The position numbers and the translations under genes are program-made. This document shows positions 26,552-35,394 of a stretch of DNA of 64,000 nt, piece by piece. Positions within the stretch are counted from its first letter, which is position 1; every line of letters starts with the position of its first letter. A model generated the notes under the pieces. That model saw only the letters and a list, made by a program, of their open reading frames with translations, ran no database searches and had not been told where the DNA came from. Source of the DNA: Modicisalibacter coralii (GTDB taxonomy: Bacteria; Pseudomonadota; Gammaproteobacteria; Pseudomonadales; Halomonadaceae); contig NZ_QWBW01000022.1 in NCBI RefSeq assembly GCF_004117855.1, forward strand, positions 17,752-81,751, in the 5' to 3' direction.

Positions 26552-27836
26552 TCTGCTGATGATCGCCAGCTTCGGGCTGCTGTTGCTGGCCGGCGTACCG
26601 GTGGCCTTCTCGCTGGGCCTGGCCGGGGCGGTGGGGATCGTCACCGGACTCTCGCCGGAGATGCTGGCGACGCTGGGCACCAACACCTACAACAGCATCG
26701 CCAAGTACCCGCTGATCGCCATTCCGCTGTTCATCCTCACCGGCTTGATCTTCGAACGCGCCGGTGTCGCCGCGCGGCTGGTGCGCTTCGCCCAGGCGTT
26801 GATCGGCCCCCGTCACGGCGGGCTGGCGCTGGTCGCGGTACTGGTCTGTCTGATCATGGGCGGCATGAGCGGCTCGGGCCCGGCGGATGCCGCGGCGGTG
26901 GCGATGGTGATGCTGCCCAGCATGACCCGCGCCGGCTACCCCAAGCCGTTCTCGGCGACACTGATCGCCGCCTCGGCCTCCACGGCGATCCTGATTCCGC
27001 CGTCGGTGGCGCTGATCCTCTATTCGATCGTGGTGCCGGGCGTCGACCTGCGCGCGCTGTTCGCCGCGGGACTGTTTCCCGGCATTCTGGCCGGCGTGGC
27101 GCTGCTGCTGCCGGCGTTCTGGCTGTCGCGGCGTTACGGCTGGGAAGCCCCCGACGCCGTCGAGCGACCGGCGCTGGGGGCGAGCTTCCGTCAGGCGATT
27201 CCCGCACTGTTCGCCCCGGTATTGATCCTCGGCGGGTTGCGTAGCGGCCTGTTCACACCCACCGAGGCCGCCGTCGCGGCGGTGGCCTACGGCGTGGTGG
27301 TGGGGGTGTTCCTCACCCGTGAGCTCGACTGGCGCGAACTCTGGCGGTTGATCGGCGAGGCGGCGACGATCTCCGGGGTGGTGATGCTGATCATCGCCCT
27401 GGCGGGGATCTTCGCCTGGGCAGGCACCATGCTGGGGACGTTCCGTCATCTCGCCGAATGGCTGATCACCCTGTCCGACAACGGTGCGGTGCTGCTCGCC
27501 CTGATCATGATCGCGGTGCTGCTCGCCGGGATGCTGCTGGATGCCATCTCGATCTATCTGATCCTGATGCCGATCCTGATCCCGGTGATGCAGCATTTCG
27601 GCTGGAATCCGGTGTGGTTCGGCATCCTGCTGGCGATGAACATCGCCATCGGTCAGTACACGCCGCCGGTGGCGGTCAACCTGATGGTCACCACCGAGGT
27701 GGCGGGCATCCGCCTCGAGCAGACCCTGGGCTGGGCGCTGGTGTTCGTCGCCGCCATGGCGGTGGCGCTGCTGCTGGTGGCGCTGTTTCCGCCGATCGCC
27801 CTGTGGTTGCCGGGCGTGCTGGGCTACAACGTCTGA
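26541..27836 (+). CDS. TRAP transporter large permease (DctM family)
   Basis: Sodium-driven transport channel of 431 residues with about twelve helices. GGMSGSGPADAAAVAMVMLPSM, PPSVALILYSIV and IAIGQYTPPVAVNLMV are DctM hallmarks. The 11-base overlap with DctQ implies translational coupling. Its stop codon directly abuts a 141-bp hairpin repeat. Confidence 0.92.
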   Translation: MSPDLLMIASFGLLLLAGVPVAFSLGLAGAVGIVTGLSPEMLATLGTNTYNSIAKYPLIAIPLFILTGLIFERAGVAARLVRFAQALIGPRHGGLALVAVLVCLIMGGMSGSGPADAAAVAMVMLPSMTRAGYPKPFSATLIAASASTAILIPPSVALILYSIVVPGVDLRALFAAGLFPGILAGVALLLPAFWLSRRYGWEAPDAVERPALGASFRQAIPALFAPVLILGGLRSGLFTPTEAAVAAVAYGVVVGVFLTRELDWRELWRLIGEAATISGVVMLIIALAGIFAWAGTMLGTFRHLAEWLITLSDNGAVLLALIMIAVLLAGMLLDAISIYLILMPILIPVMQHFGWNPVWFGILLAMNIAIGQYTPPVAVNLMVTTEVAGIRLEQTLGWALVFVAAMAVALLLVALFPPIALWLPGVLGYNV

Positions 27837-27977
27837 GAGGGTGTTTACAAATTAGGCGAGCGAAGGCAAGACAAGGCAAAATCGGCCGAAAAAGCGGAGT
27901 TTACACAGAGTAAATGAGCATTTTGAGGCCGATTTTAACGCCGTATTGTCGAGCGCAGGCATTTTGTAAACACCCTC
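27837..27977. repeat. 141-bp hairpin repeat (MITE-like), copy 1
   Basis: The ends GAGGGTGTTTACAAA (27837-27851) and its exact complement (27963-27977) form inverted termini. An inner pair AAAATCGGCC/GGCCGATTTT and AGTTTAC/GTAAAT nest inside. TGA flanks both ends (27834-27836, 27978-27980), a possible 3-bp duplication; the left TGA is the dctM stop. The core is homologous, in inverted orientation, to 40070-40215. No coding capacity; it may also end transcription of the two convergent genes. Confidence 0.75.
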
Positions 27978-28003
27978 TGAGAGCCTCTAGGTGGATAAAC
28001 TCG

Positions 28004-29068
28004 CTAGGTATCCATGACCAACACCGGCTTGATCACCCGGCCGGCCTCGGCGTCCTCGGCCGCCGCCTCGATGGCCTCGAAGGGGTAGCGCGTGATCAGA
28101 CGCTCGAGGGGAAAGTCGCCACGGCGATGTGCATCGAGCAGCCAGGGGATGAAGCGCTGCGGGTCGGCGTCGCCCTGGATCACCGAGTGGCCCTGCTGAC
28201 CCGGCTCCAGGCCGCCGCCCGCGGCGCCGGTGAGCCAGGCCACGCGGCCATCGGCGGCCAGCCACCCGGGGATGGCGGCGAAGATGGCGGCATCCCCGGC
28301 CGTGTCGATCAGCGCCGGCGCGCCGGCGGGAAAGGCGTCACGCATCCCGCCCGCCAGTGCCGCCTCGGGCGCCAGGGTGCGGGTCGCGCCCAGTGAGGCG
28401 GCCAGCTCGCGGCGCTCGGCGAGCGGCTCGATCACCACGCGCGGCTCGGCGCCGACGATGTTCGCCGCCAGTAGTGCCCCCAGCCCCACCGCGCCGGCGC
28501 CGACGATCGCCAGCCCCTCGCCGGCGGCCAGCGCCAGGGAGTTGACCACCGTGCCGGCGCCGGTCTGCAGCCCGCAGCCCAGCGGGGCGACCAGCGCCAG
28601 GTCGAGTTCGCGATCGACGCGCACGGCATTGCGTCGCGCGGCCAGCGCATGGGTGGCGAACGCCGACTGGCCGAAGAAGTGCCCTCGCACGCCGTCGCTC
28701 AGGGCGTTGCTGCCATCCAGCCGGGTGCCGGCGAAATTGAGGGTCATGAAATGGGCGCAGTCGGCGGGATGCCCGGCGCGGCAGGCCGCGCACGCCCCGC
28801 AGGCGGCGAAGCTCAGCACCACGGCGTCGCCGGGGGCGAGATCGTCGACATCGCGCCCCACCACCTCGACGATACCCGCGCCCTCGTGCCCCAGCACGCT
28901 GGGCGTCGGGCAGCTCGCGGCCATGTCGAGGTCGGTATGGCAGATCCCGCAGGCATGAATCCTGACGAGGATTTCATCGTCGCGGGGCGCGTCGAGTTCG
29001 AGCGTTTCCAACCGCCAGCGCGCGCCTGAGCGACCGGCCACGGCCGCGCGGATTGTCTGTCGGTGCAT
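28004..29068 (-). CDS. Zinc-dependent alcohol dehydrogenase (MDR family)
   Basis: NAD-linked medium-chain dehydrogenase of 354 residues, aryl-alcohol dehydrogenase-like. The catalytic zinc ligands are in CGICHTDLD (Cys) and GHEGAG (His), with Cys in PLGCGLQTGAGTV. The structural zinc loop is CGACAACRAGHPADC. The Rossmann motif GAGAVGLG is intact. It resembles benzyl alcohol dehydrogenases (XylB/AreB type), but the substrate is not shown. Divergent from rutE; convergent with dctM across the hairpin repeat. Confidence 0.85.
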   Translation of the reverse strand: MHRQTIRAAVAGRSGARWRLETLELDAPRDDEILVRIHACGICHTDLDMAASCPTPSVLGHEGAGIVEVVGRDVDDLAPGDAVVLSFAACGACAACRAGHPADCAHFMTLNFAGTRLDGSNALSDGVRGHFFGQSAFATHALAARRNAVRVDRELDLALVAPLGCGLQTGAGTVVNSLALAAGEGLAIVGAGAVGLGALLAANIVGAEPRVVIEPLAERRELAASLGATRTLAPEAALAGGMRDAFPAGAPALIDTAGDAAIFAAIPGWLAADGRVAWLTGAAGGGLEPGQQGHSVIQGDADPQRFIPWLLDAHRRGDFPLERLITRYPFEAIEAAAEDAEAGRVIKPVLVMDT

Positions 29069-29149
29069 GGGGATGTCCTTAGCCAGCTAGGATTTCGCCA
29101 ATGCCTTCCTTATAGTCGTTGATTCTCACTTCGCAAAGGAGCCGTCGGC

Positions 29150-29746
29150 ATGTCATCGACCGTCGATCAGCAGGCGCTGGAGCAGGCCTTTCTCTCGGCA
29201 CGGACCCATCACGCCTTTCAGCCGCAGCGCCCGGTGGACGAAGCGACCCTGAGGCAGCTCTACGAGCTGCTCAAGTGGGCACCGACCTCGATGAACTCGC
29301 AGCCCGGGCGCTTCGTGTTCGTCACCAGCCCCGCGGCCAAGGCACGCTTGCTGCCGAGGGTCGCCGAGGGCAACCGGGCGCAGACCGAGCAGGCGCCGGT
29401 CACCGTGATCGTCGCCTACGACACACAGTTCTACGAGCACCTGCCCGAACAGTTTCCGGTCAAGGCCGATGCTCGCGAGATGTTCGCCGGTGCCCCGGCG
29501 AGCGCCGAGGAGAACGCCTTTCGCAACGGTTCGTTGCAGGGCGGTTACCTGATTCTGGCGGCGCGGCTGCTGGGACTGGATTGCGGACCGATGAGCGGTT
29601 TCGATCGCGCCGGCGTGGACGCCGAGTTCTTCCCGGAGGGTCGCTGGCGCAGCAACTTCCTGGTTAACCTGGGTTACGGCGACGCCGACGAGCTCTACCC
29701 GCGCGGGCCGCGCCTGGATTTCGAGACGGCGGCGCGCGTTCTCTGA
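29150..29746 (+). CDS. rutE: Malonic semialdehyde reductase RutE
   Basis: Flavin-dependent nitroreductase-fold enzyme of 198 residues. In E. coli it reduces malonic semialdehyde to 3-hydroxypropionate in pyrimidine degradation. Motifs matching Rut[20 protein letters not shown] (FMN binding), [43 protein letters not shown] and [22 protein letters not shown] lies before the ATG. No other rut genes are nearby, so its physiological aldehyde may differ. Confidence 0.85.
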   Translation: MSSTVDQQALEQAFLSARTHHAFQPQRPVDEATLRQLYELLKWAPTSMNSQPGRFVFVTSPAAKARLLPRVAEGNRAQTEQAPVTVIVAYDTQFYEHLPEQFPVKADAREMFAGAPASAEENAFRNGSLQGGYLILAARLLGLDCGPMSGFDRAGVDAEFFPEGRWRSNFLVNLGYGDADELYPRGPRLDFETAARVL

Positions 29747-30177
29747 GTCGGCCCGGCGGCGGGTGCGTTCGCCCCGGGGCATCGAGCACGGCCGGGGCAG
29801 GGGAGTGAGCGGCGGGGCCGTCTCTGGCGTGCGTCTCGGGGCGCCGACCACTCGTCGGGCCGATCGCCGACGAACCTGGCAATCAGGTAGCGGGAAGTTC
29901 TGTCAGGTGGCTTCAAGGCGGGAAAAAATATTGTATGATCACAACCGCTTAACTGACCCTTCCCGAAAAATCGGATCGGTTGAGGCAAACGCCCTGTAAA
30001 CGCTGGGCTGAACTACGCTTGACGGAAGGCGACGCCATCGTATCGCAGCGGGCAGGCGGTGAGCATGGCGTCGTATCGGGGGCACACCGCCCGAGCGCTT
30101 TCCGAGCCCGTCTGGAAAGCCGGCACGCGCCTCGGGACGTGAACCCGTGACAACAAACTCAAGAAGAGGTGTCTTGC
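29747..30177. other. Gene-free region before the TAXI-TRAP genes
   Basis: About 430 bases. GCCCCGG (29771-29777) can pair with CCGGGGC (29792-29798) as a weak terminator for rutE. The AT-rich part around 29920-29940 looks like a promoter, annotated separately. No gene seen. Confidence 0.45.
29912..29939 (+). promoter_or_regulatory. Sigma-70-like promoter for the TAXI-TRAP genes
   Basis: TTCAAG (29912-29917) and TATGAT (29934-29939) are 16 bases apart, with an AT-rich spacer. It would give a leader of about 230 bases before the TAXI binding-protein gene. Prediction only. Confidence 0.4.
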
Positions 30178-31152
30178 ATGAAACGCCACTTGCTATCCGC
30201 ACTGTTCTCCGGCGCCCTGCTGGGAGCCGCGACCCTGGGCGCCGCACCCGCCGCCCAGGCACAGCAGAACTTCATCACCATCGGTACCGGCGGCCAGACC
30301 GGCGTCTACTATGTGGTCGGTCAGTCGATCTGCCGCATGGTCAACCGGGTCGACGACGCCAACATCAAGTGTAACGCGCCGTCCACCGGCGGTTCGGTGG
30401 CCAACATCAACGGCATCATGTCCGGCGAACTGGACATGGGCGTCGCCCAGTCCGACGTCGCCTACCGTGCCTACAACGGCGAGGGCACCTTCGAGGAGCC
30501 GTTCAAGGAACTGCGTTCGGTGTTCTCGATGCATGGCGAGCCGCTGACCCTGCTGGCCCGCGCCGACTCGGGCATCGAGACACTCGATGATCTCAAGGGC
30601 AAGCGTGTCAACATCGGCAACCCGGGCTCCGGCCAGCGCGCCACCATGGAAGTGCTGATGGACGCCAAGGGCTGGGATACCGGCGTCTACTCGCTGGCCT
30701 CCGAGCTGACCGCCGCCGAGCAGGCCTCCGCGCTGGCGGACAACAACATCGACGCCATGGTCTATGTGGTCGGCCATCCCAACGGCTCGATCCAGGAAGC
30801 GACCACCACGGTCGATGCCAAGCTGATCCCGCTGACCGGCGACGCCGTCGATTCGCTGGTCGAGAAGTATCCCTACTACTCCAAGGTCACCATCCCCGGC
30901 GGTCTGTACAAGGGGAATCCTGACGACGTCGAGACCTTCGGCGTGAAGGCGACCGTGGTCACCGATGCCGACACCGATGCCGATACGGTCTACCAGACCG
31001 TCAAGGCGGTGTTCGAGAACTTCGACCGCTTCAAGAAGCTGCATCCGGCATTCGCCAACCTCGAGCCCGAACAGATGATCAGCGACGGTCTGACCGCACC
31101 GCTGCACGAAGGCGCGGCCCGCTACTACAAGGAGCGTGGCTGGATCGACTGA
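30178..31152 (+). CDS. TAXI-family TRAP substrate-binding protein
   Basis: Periplasmic binding protein of 324 residues. The signal peptide ends near AAQAQQ. The family signature ITIGTGGQTGVYYVVGQSICR opens the mature chain, with NAPSTGGSVANINGI and GKRVNIGNPGSGQRATMEVL following. Known TAXI proteins bind glutamate/glutamine or related acids. AAGAGG lies eight bases before ATG 30178. It is followed by a hairpin and then the fused permease gene. Confidence 0.92.
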   Translation: MKRHLLSALFSGALLGAATLGAAPAAQAQQNFITIGTGGQTGVYYVVGQSICRMVNRVDDANIKCNAPSTGGSVANINGIMSGELDMGVAQSDVAYRAYNGEGTFEEPFKELRSVFSMHGEPLTLLARADSGIETLDDLKGKRVNIGNPGSGQRATMEVLMDAKGWDTGVYSLASELTAAEQASALADNNIDAMVYVVGHPNGSIQEATTTVDAKLIPLTGDAVDSLVEKYPYYSKVTIPGGLYKGNPDDVETFGVKATVVTDADTDADTVYQTVKAVFENFDRFKKLHPAFANLEPEQMISDGLTAPLHEGAARYYKERGWID

Positions 31153-31180
31153 GCCCGGGAAGCATCCCGCCTTGCTCATG

Positions 31181-31210
31181 ATGCGCGGCTGCCCTGGGGC
31201 AGTCGCGCAT
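31181..31210 (+). other. Strong intercistronic hairpin
   Basis: Bases 31181-31194 pair with 31197-31210 over 14 positions with one wobble, followed by CTTTGG. Its place between binding-protein and permease genes suggests partial termination or mRNA 3'-end protection. Confidence 0.55.
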
Positions 31211-31314
31211 CTTTGGTTATCGGGCGTCGCCGCGACGCCTACACTTAGACGCAGTCGACACCCTTCCCCACGGCGGTGATCAGCGGCGGGGTGTTGGTCT
31301 CACAGGGCATTGTC

Positions 31315-33912
31315 ATGGCTGAAAACAACACGTCGGCATCCGCCAGCTCCCAGGATCTGGAGGATCTGGTCGCTTCCAGCGATACCGGATCGCGCAAGCT
31401 GGGCGGTGCGCCACAGAAGATTCTCCTGGGTGGCGCGGCCGCCTGGTCGCTGTTCCAGTTGTGGATTGCCTCGCCGCTTCCCTTCATTCTGCGCTTCGGG
31501 GTCTTCAGTGCCACCGAGGCGCGCTCCATTCACCTGGCCTTCGCCATGTTCCTGGCCTATCTCGCCTATCCGGCGCTCAAGCGTTCGCCGCGCGACCGGG
31601 TTCCGGTGAGCGACTGGATCATGGCGATACTGGCGGCCGGGGCCGCCGCCTATCTCTATCTGTTCTACGATCAGCTCGCCCAGCGTCCCGGCAACCCCAT
31701 CACTCAGGACGTGGTGGTCGCCGTGGTGGGCGTGCTGCTGCTGCTCGAGGCGACCCGCCGCGCGCTGGGCCCGCCGCTGATGATCGTGGCCATCGTGTTC
31801 CTCGTCTACTCGCTGGCCGGCCCCTACATGCCGGGCATGCTGGCGCACCGCGGGGTGAGCTTCGAGGGGCTGGCCAACCACCAGTGGCTGACCACCCAGG
31901 GGGTGTTCGGCATCGCGCTGGGCGTGTCGACCAGCTTCGTGTTCCTGTTCGTGCTGTTCGGCGCGCTGCTCGACAAGGCCGGTGCCGGCAACTACTTCAT
32001 CAAGGTGGCCTTCTCGCTGCTCGGCCACTACAAGGGCGGTCCGGCCAAGGCGGCGGTGGTCGCCTCGGGCATGACCGGGCTGATCTCCGGCTCGTCGATC
32101 GCCAACGTGGTGACCACCGGCACCTTCACCATCCCGATGATGAAACGGGTGGGATTCTCCGCCGAGAAGGCCGGGGCGGTCGAGGTGGCCTCGTCGGTCA
32201 ACGGCCAGATCATGCCGCCGGTGATGGGCGCTGCGGCCTTCCTGATGGTCGAATACGTGGGCATCTCCTACGTCGAGGTGATCAAGCACGCCTTTCTCCC
32301 GGCGTTGATCTCTTACATCGCCCTGGTCTACATCGTTCACCTCGAAGCCATGAAGGCGGGCATGAAGGGGCTCGAGAGCAGCAATCCGGTCAAGCCGCTG
32401 CTCAACAAGGTGATCGGTTTCCTGACCGGCCTGCTGGCGCTGATGGCGCTGTCGTTCGTCGTCTATTACGGGCTGGGCTGGCTCAAGCCGGTGCTCGGCG
32501 AGGCCACGCCCTGGGTGGTTTCCGTCGTCCTGGCGTTGGTCTACGTGGGGCTGCTCAAGGTCGGCTCGAACTATCCCGAACTCGAGGAGGACGATCCCAA
32601 CGAGGAAGTGGTCAGGCTGCCCCGGACCCGCCCCACGGTGATGGTCGGCCTGCACTACATCCTGCCGGTGATCGTGCTGGTGTGGTGTCTGATGGTCGAA
32701 CGCCTCTCGCCGGGCCTTTCGGCCTTCTGGGCCACGGTGTTCATGATCTTCATCATCGTCACCCAGCGGCCGATCATGGCGGTCTTCCGGGGGCACAGTG
32801 ACATGGCCAGCGACATCCGTGCCGGCTTCGTCGACCTGTGGAGCGGCCTGGTCGACGGGGCGCGCAACATGATCGGCATCGGCATCGCCACGGCGACGGC
32901 GGGGATCATCGTCGGGGCGGTGGCGCAGACCGGCGTCGGCCTGGTGCTGGCCGATCTGGTCGAGACGCTGTCGATGGGCAATCTGATGCTGATGCTGCTG
33001 CTCACCGCGCTGCTCAGCCTGATCCTGGGCATGGGGCTGCCGACCACCGCCAACTACATCGTGGTCTCGGCGCTGCTGGCGCCGGTGATCGTCTCGCTGG
33101 GGCAGCAGAACGGCCTGCTGGTGCCGCTGATCGCCGTGCACCTGTTCGTGTTCTACTTCGGCATCATGGCCGATGTCACGCCGCCGGTGGGGCTGGCCTC
33201 GTTCGCCGCGGCGGCGGTCTCGGGGGGCGACCCGATCCGCACCGGCTTTCAGGCGTTCTACTACAGCCTGCGCACCGCGGCCTTGCCGTTTCTGTTCATC
33301 TTCAACACCGACCTGCTGCTGATCGACGTCGACCTCTGGCACGGGCTGCTGATCTTCGTCGTCGCCACGCTGGCGATGCTGATCTTCGCCGCGGCGACCC
33401 AGGGCTTCATGCTGGTCAAGAGTCGCTGGTACGAGAGCGTGCTGCTGCTGCTGGTGGCCTTCACGCTGTTCCGCCCCGGGTTCTGGATGGACATGATCCA
33501 CGACCCGTATCGCGACGTGCCGCCGGCGCAGTTCGAACAAGCGCTCGGCAATCTGGGCAAGGGCGACAACCTGCGTGTCCAGGTCGACGGCGTGGATGCC
33601 TATGGCAACCCGACCAGCTTCTTCGTGCTGATCCCCGCGCCGGAGGGCGCCACCGGCACCGAGCGCATGGATAACCTGGGCCTGCAACTGATGCAGGAGG
33701 ACGGCAAGACGCTGGTCGACATGACCACCTTCGGCAGCCAGGCGGAGGAACTGGGTTTCGAGTTCGACCAGCAGATCGTCTCGGTCAAGGCGCCGGTCGA
33801 GCGTTGGGCCAAGGAGTGGATGTGGATTCCGGGGCTGGCGGTATTCGTCCTGGTGGTGCTGTTGCAGCAGCGTCGTCGGCGGGGCTCGTCCACGCCGGCA
33901 CCGGCCGTATAG
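31315..33912 (+). CDS. TRAP transporter fused permease (DctQM, 4TM/12TM type)
   Basis: Inner-membrane permease of 865 residues joining a DctQ-like N-terminal part (helices within about 40-220) to a DctM-like part. Typical segments: SGLISGSSIANVVTTGTFTIPMM-like MTGLISGSSIANVVTTG, EVASSVNGQIMPPVMGAAAFLM, LGMGLPTTANYIVVSALLAP and GIMADVTPPVGLASFAAA. A periplasmic or cytoplasmic domain of about 110 residues precedes a last helix (about 835-855). It is the usual partner of TAXI binding proteins. The UspA gene follows after nine bases. Confidence 0.9.
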   Translation: MAENNTSASASSQDLEDLVASSDTGSRKLGGAPQKILLGGAAAWSLFQLWIASPLPFILRFGVFSATEARSIHLAFAMFLAYLAYPALKRSPRDRVPVSDWIMAILAAGAAAYLYLFYDQLAQRPGNPITQDVVVAVVGVLLLLEATRRALGPPLMIVAIVFLVYSLAGPYMPGMLAHRGVSFEGLANHQWLTTQGVFGIALGVSTSFVFLFVLFGALLDKAGAGNYFIKVAFSLLGHYKGGPAKAAVVASGMTGLISGSSIANVVTTGTFTIPMMKRVGFSAEKAGAVEVASSVNGQIMPPVMGAAAFLMVEYVGISYVEVIKHAFLPALISYIALVYIVHLEAMKAGMKGLESSNPVKPLLNKVIGFLTGLLALMALSFVVYYGLGWLKPVLGEATPWVVSVVLALVYVGLLKVGSNYPELEEDDPNEEVVRLPRTRPTVMVGLHYILPVIVLVWCLMVERLSPGLSAFWATVFMIFIIVTQRPIMAVFRGHSDMASDIRAGFVDLWSGLVDGARNMIGIGIATATAGIIVGAVAQTGVGLVLADLVETLSMGNLMLMLLLTALLSLILGMGLPTTANYIVVSALLAPVIVSLGQQNGLLVPLIAVHLFVFYFGIMADVTPPVGLASFAAAAVSGGDPIRTGFQAFYYSLRTAALPFLFIFNTDLLLIDVDLWHGLLIFVVATLAMLIFAAATQGFMLVKSRWYESVLLLLVAFTLFRPGFWMDMIHDPYRDVPPAQFEQALGNLGKGDNLRVQVDGVDAYGNPTSFFVLIPAPEGATGTERMDNLGLQLMQEDGKTLVDMTTFGSQAEELGFEFDQQIVSVKAPVERWAKEWMWIPGLAVFVLVVLLQQRRRRGSSTPAPAV

Positions 33913-33921
33913 GGGGATCGC

Positions 33922-34350
33922 ATGTACCAGAAGATCGTCTTGCCCATCGACATGAACGAACCGGCCTCCTGGGAGCGGGCGTTGCCCACGGCGCTCGCCC
34001 TGTGCCGGACCTTCGGGGCCAGCCTGCACGTGGTCACCGTGCTGCCGGACTACCACATGCCGCTGGTGGGCAGTTTCTTCCCGAAAGACTTCAGCGAGAA
34101 GGCCCGTCGAGCGCTCTCCGAGGCGCAGCATCGCTTCGTCGCCGAGCACGTGCCCGAGGACGTCTCCACGCAGTGCATCGTCGCCGAGGGCTCGCCCTAC
34201 GAGGGAATCGTCGAAAGCGCCCGCTCGATCGGTGCCGATCTGATCGTCATGGCGTCCCACAACAAGCGCAAGCTGGCCGATCTGCTGATCGGCCCCAATG
34301 CCGAGCATGTGGTGCATCACGCCGGCATCTCGGTGATGGTCGTGCGCTGA
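33922..34350 (+). CDS. Universal stress protein (UspA family, TRAP-associated)
   Basis: Cytoplasmic 142-residue nucleotide-binding protein. It starts MYQKIVLPIDMNE, with a Usp-fold Asp. It contains IGADLIVMASHNKRK and GPNAEHVVHHAGISVMVVR, matching the GxxGx9G-type phosphate site in loosened form. The segment VTVLPDYHMPLVGSFFP is typical of Usp proteins linked to TRAP operons. In Halomonas elongata TeaD has this role for the ectoine transporter TeaABC, modulating uptake. A similar regulatory job here is inferred from its position as the last gene of the TRAP unit. Confidence 0.88.
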   Translation: MYQKIVLPIDMNEPASWERALPTALALCRTFGASLHVVTVLPDYHMPLVGSFFPKDFSEKARRALSEAQHRFVAEHVPEDVSTQCIVAEGSPYEGIVESARSIGADLIVMASHNKRKLADLLIGPNAEHVVHHAGISVMVVR

Positions 34351-34412
34351 ACGGGCCGGCGGGTGCGCCGTGATCGGCGGATCGAGATGACAACGCGTCG
34401 CCAGACGCTATG

Positions 34413-34443
34413 ATGGGGCAGCGACGCTGCCCCATGCTTTTTT
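34413..34443 (+). terminator. Rho-independent terminator of the TAXI-TRAP-Usp unit
   Basis: ATGGGGCAGC (34413-34422) pairs with GCTGCCCCAT (34426-34435) over GAC, followed by GC and a run of T. Confidence 0.9.
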
Positions 34444-34456
34444 ACCAGGAACGCTC

Positions 34457-35284
34457 ATGAGCGATACCCAGACGCTAGCGCGTCTTTCCGAGATATACCG
34501 TTATCCCGTGAAATCCACCGCCGCCCGGTCGTTGACGCGAGCCCTGGTGAGCGAGGAGGGGCTCGATGGTGACCGCCGCTACATGCTGGCCCGGCCGGAC
34601 GGTCGCTTCGTCACCGCGCGTACCCATCCGGCGTTGCAGCGTGTCATTGTCGAGCCGGTCAACGGCGGGCTGGACCTCCATCACCCCGAGGCCGGGTCGA
34701 TCGAAGCCCGCGAGACCCGCTTCGCCCGGGAGTCGTTCACCACCGCGGTATGGGGCGATACGTTCGCCGCCGTGACGACCGAGTCGGCACTCGATGCCTG
34801 GTTCAGCGAGATCCTCGGCGAGCCGGTCAGGCTGTTGTGGCTGGGTGCGACGTCGCCGCGCTATCGCGAGTCGCTGCAGCGCCGGGTGAGTTTCGCCGAC
34901 GGCTATCCGCTGATGCTGATCTCGCAGGCCTCGCTGGAGGCACTCAACGCGCGGATGGACGCGCCGCAGCGGATGATCCAGTTCCGACCCAACCTGGTGG
35001 TGGCGGGAACCGCCGCCCACGCCGAGGACGCCTGGGCGCGGATTCGCATCGGCGAGGTCGAGTTTCGCGTCGATACGCCCTGCGCGCGCTGCAAGATGAT
35101 CACCGTCGACCCGACGACCGGGACCTTCCAGGCTCGGGGCGAACCGTTGCGCACCCTGGCCGGCTATCGGCGCGGGGCCGACGGCAAGGTCCTTTTCGGC
35201 CAGAATCTGATCGCGCTCAACACGGGGGAACTGATCGTCGGGGCGCCGGTCGAGGTGCTGGAGACCCGCGCGACCTCCATTTAG
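34457..35284 (+). CDS. MOSC domain protein (YcbX-like, no ferredoxin domain)
   Basis: Cytoplasmic 275-residue protein with the MOSC N-terminal barrel (LSEIYRYPVKSTAARSLTRALVSEEGLDGDRRYML) and MOSC domain. The latter has the conserved cysteines in DTPCARCKMITVDP and the segment FRPNLVVAGTAAHAEDAW. E. coli YcbX, which uses molybdenum cofactor to reduce N-hydroxylated bases, is about 370 residues with a C-terminal 2Fe-2S domain. That domain is missing here, so electrons would come from another protein. It stands between the Usp terminator and the next gene, with 110 bases to the latter. Confidence 0.85.
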   Translation: MSDTQTLARLSEIYRYPVKSTAARSLTRALVSEEGLDGDRRYMLARPDGRFVTARTHPALQRVIVEPVNGGLDLHHPEAGSIEARETRFARESFTTAVWGDTFAAVTTESALDAWFSEILGEPVRLLWLGATSPRYRESLQRRVSFADGYPLMLISQASLEALNARMDAPQRMIQFRPNLVVAGTAAHAEDAWARIRIGEVEFRVDTPCARCKMITVDPTTGTFQARGEPLRTLAGYRRGADGKVLFGQNLIALNTGELIVGAPVEVLETRATSI

Positions 35285-35394
35285 GCGCTGCCTGGCAGCC
35301 GCGAGACACGCGGTGTCATAGCGGACCGGCGGCCAGGCCGAGACGGCCCGACGGACGGAGCCGGGCTCCACAAGACTGCATAACGAGGCTCGCC

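Noticed and set aside
31300..34320. A 1006-codon open frame on the minus strand opposite the fused TRAP permease
   Set aside because: Its translation is His/Arg/Gln/Asp-rich without any domain. It mirrors the codon pattern of the real plus-strand gene, as GC-rich DNA commonly does.
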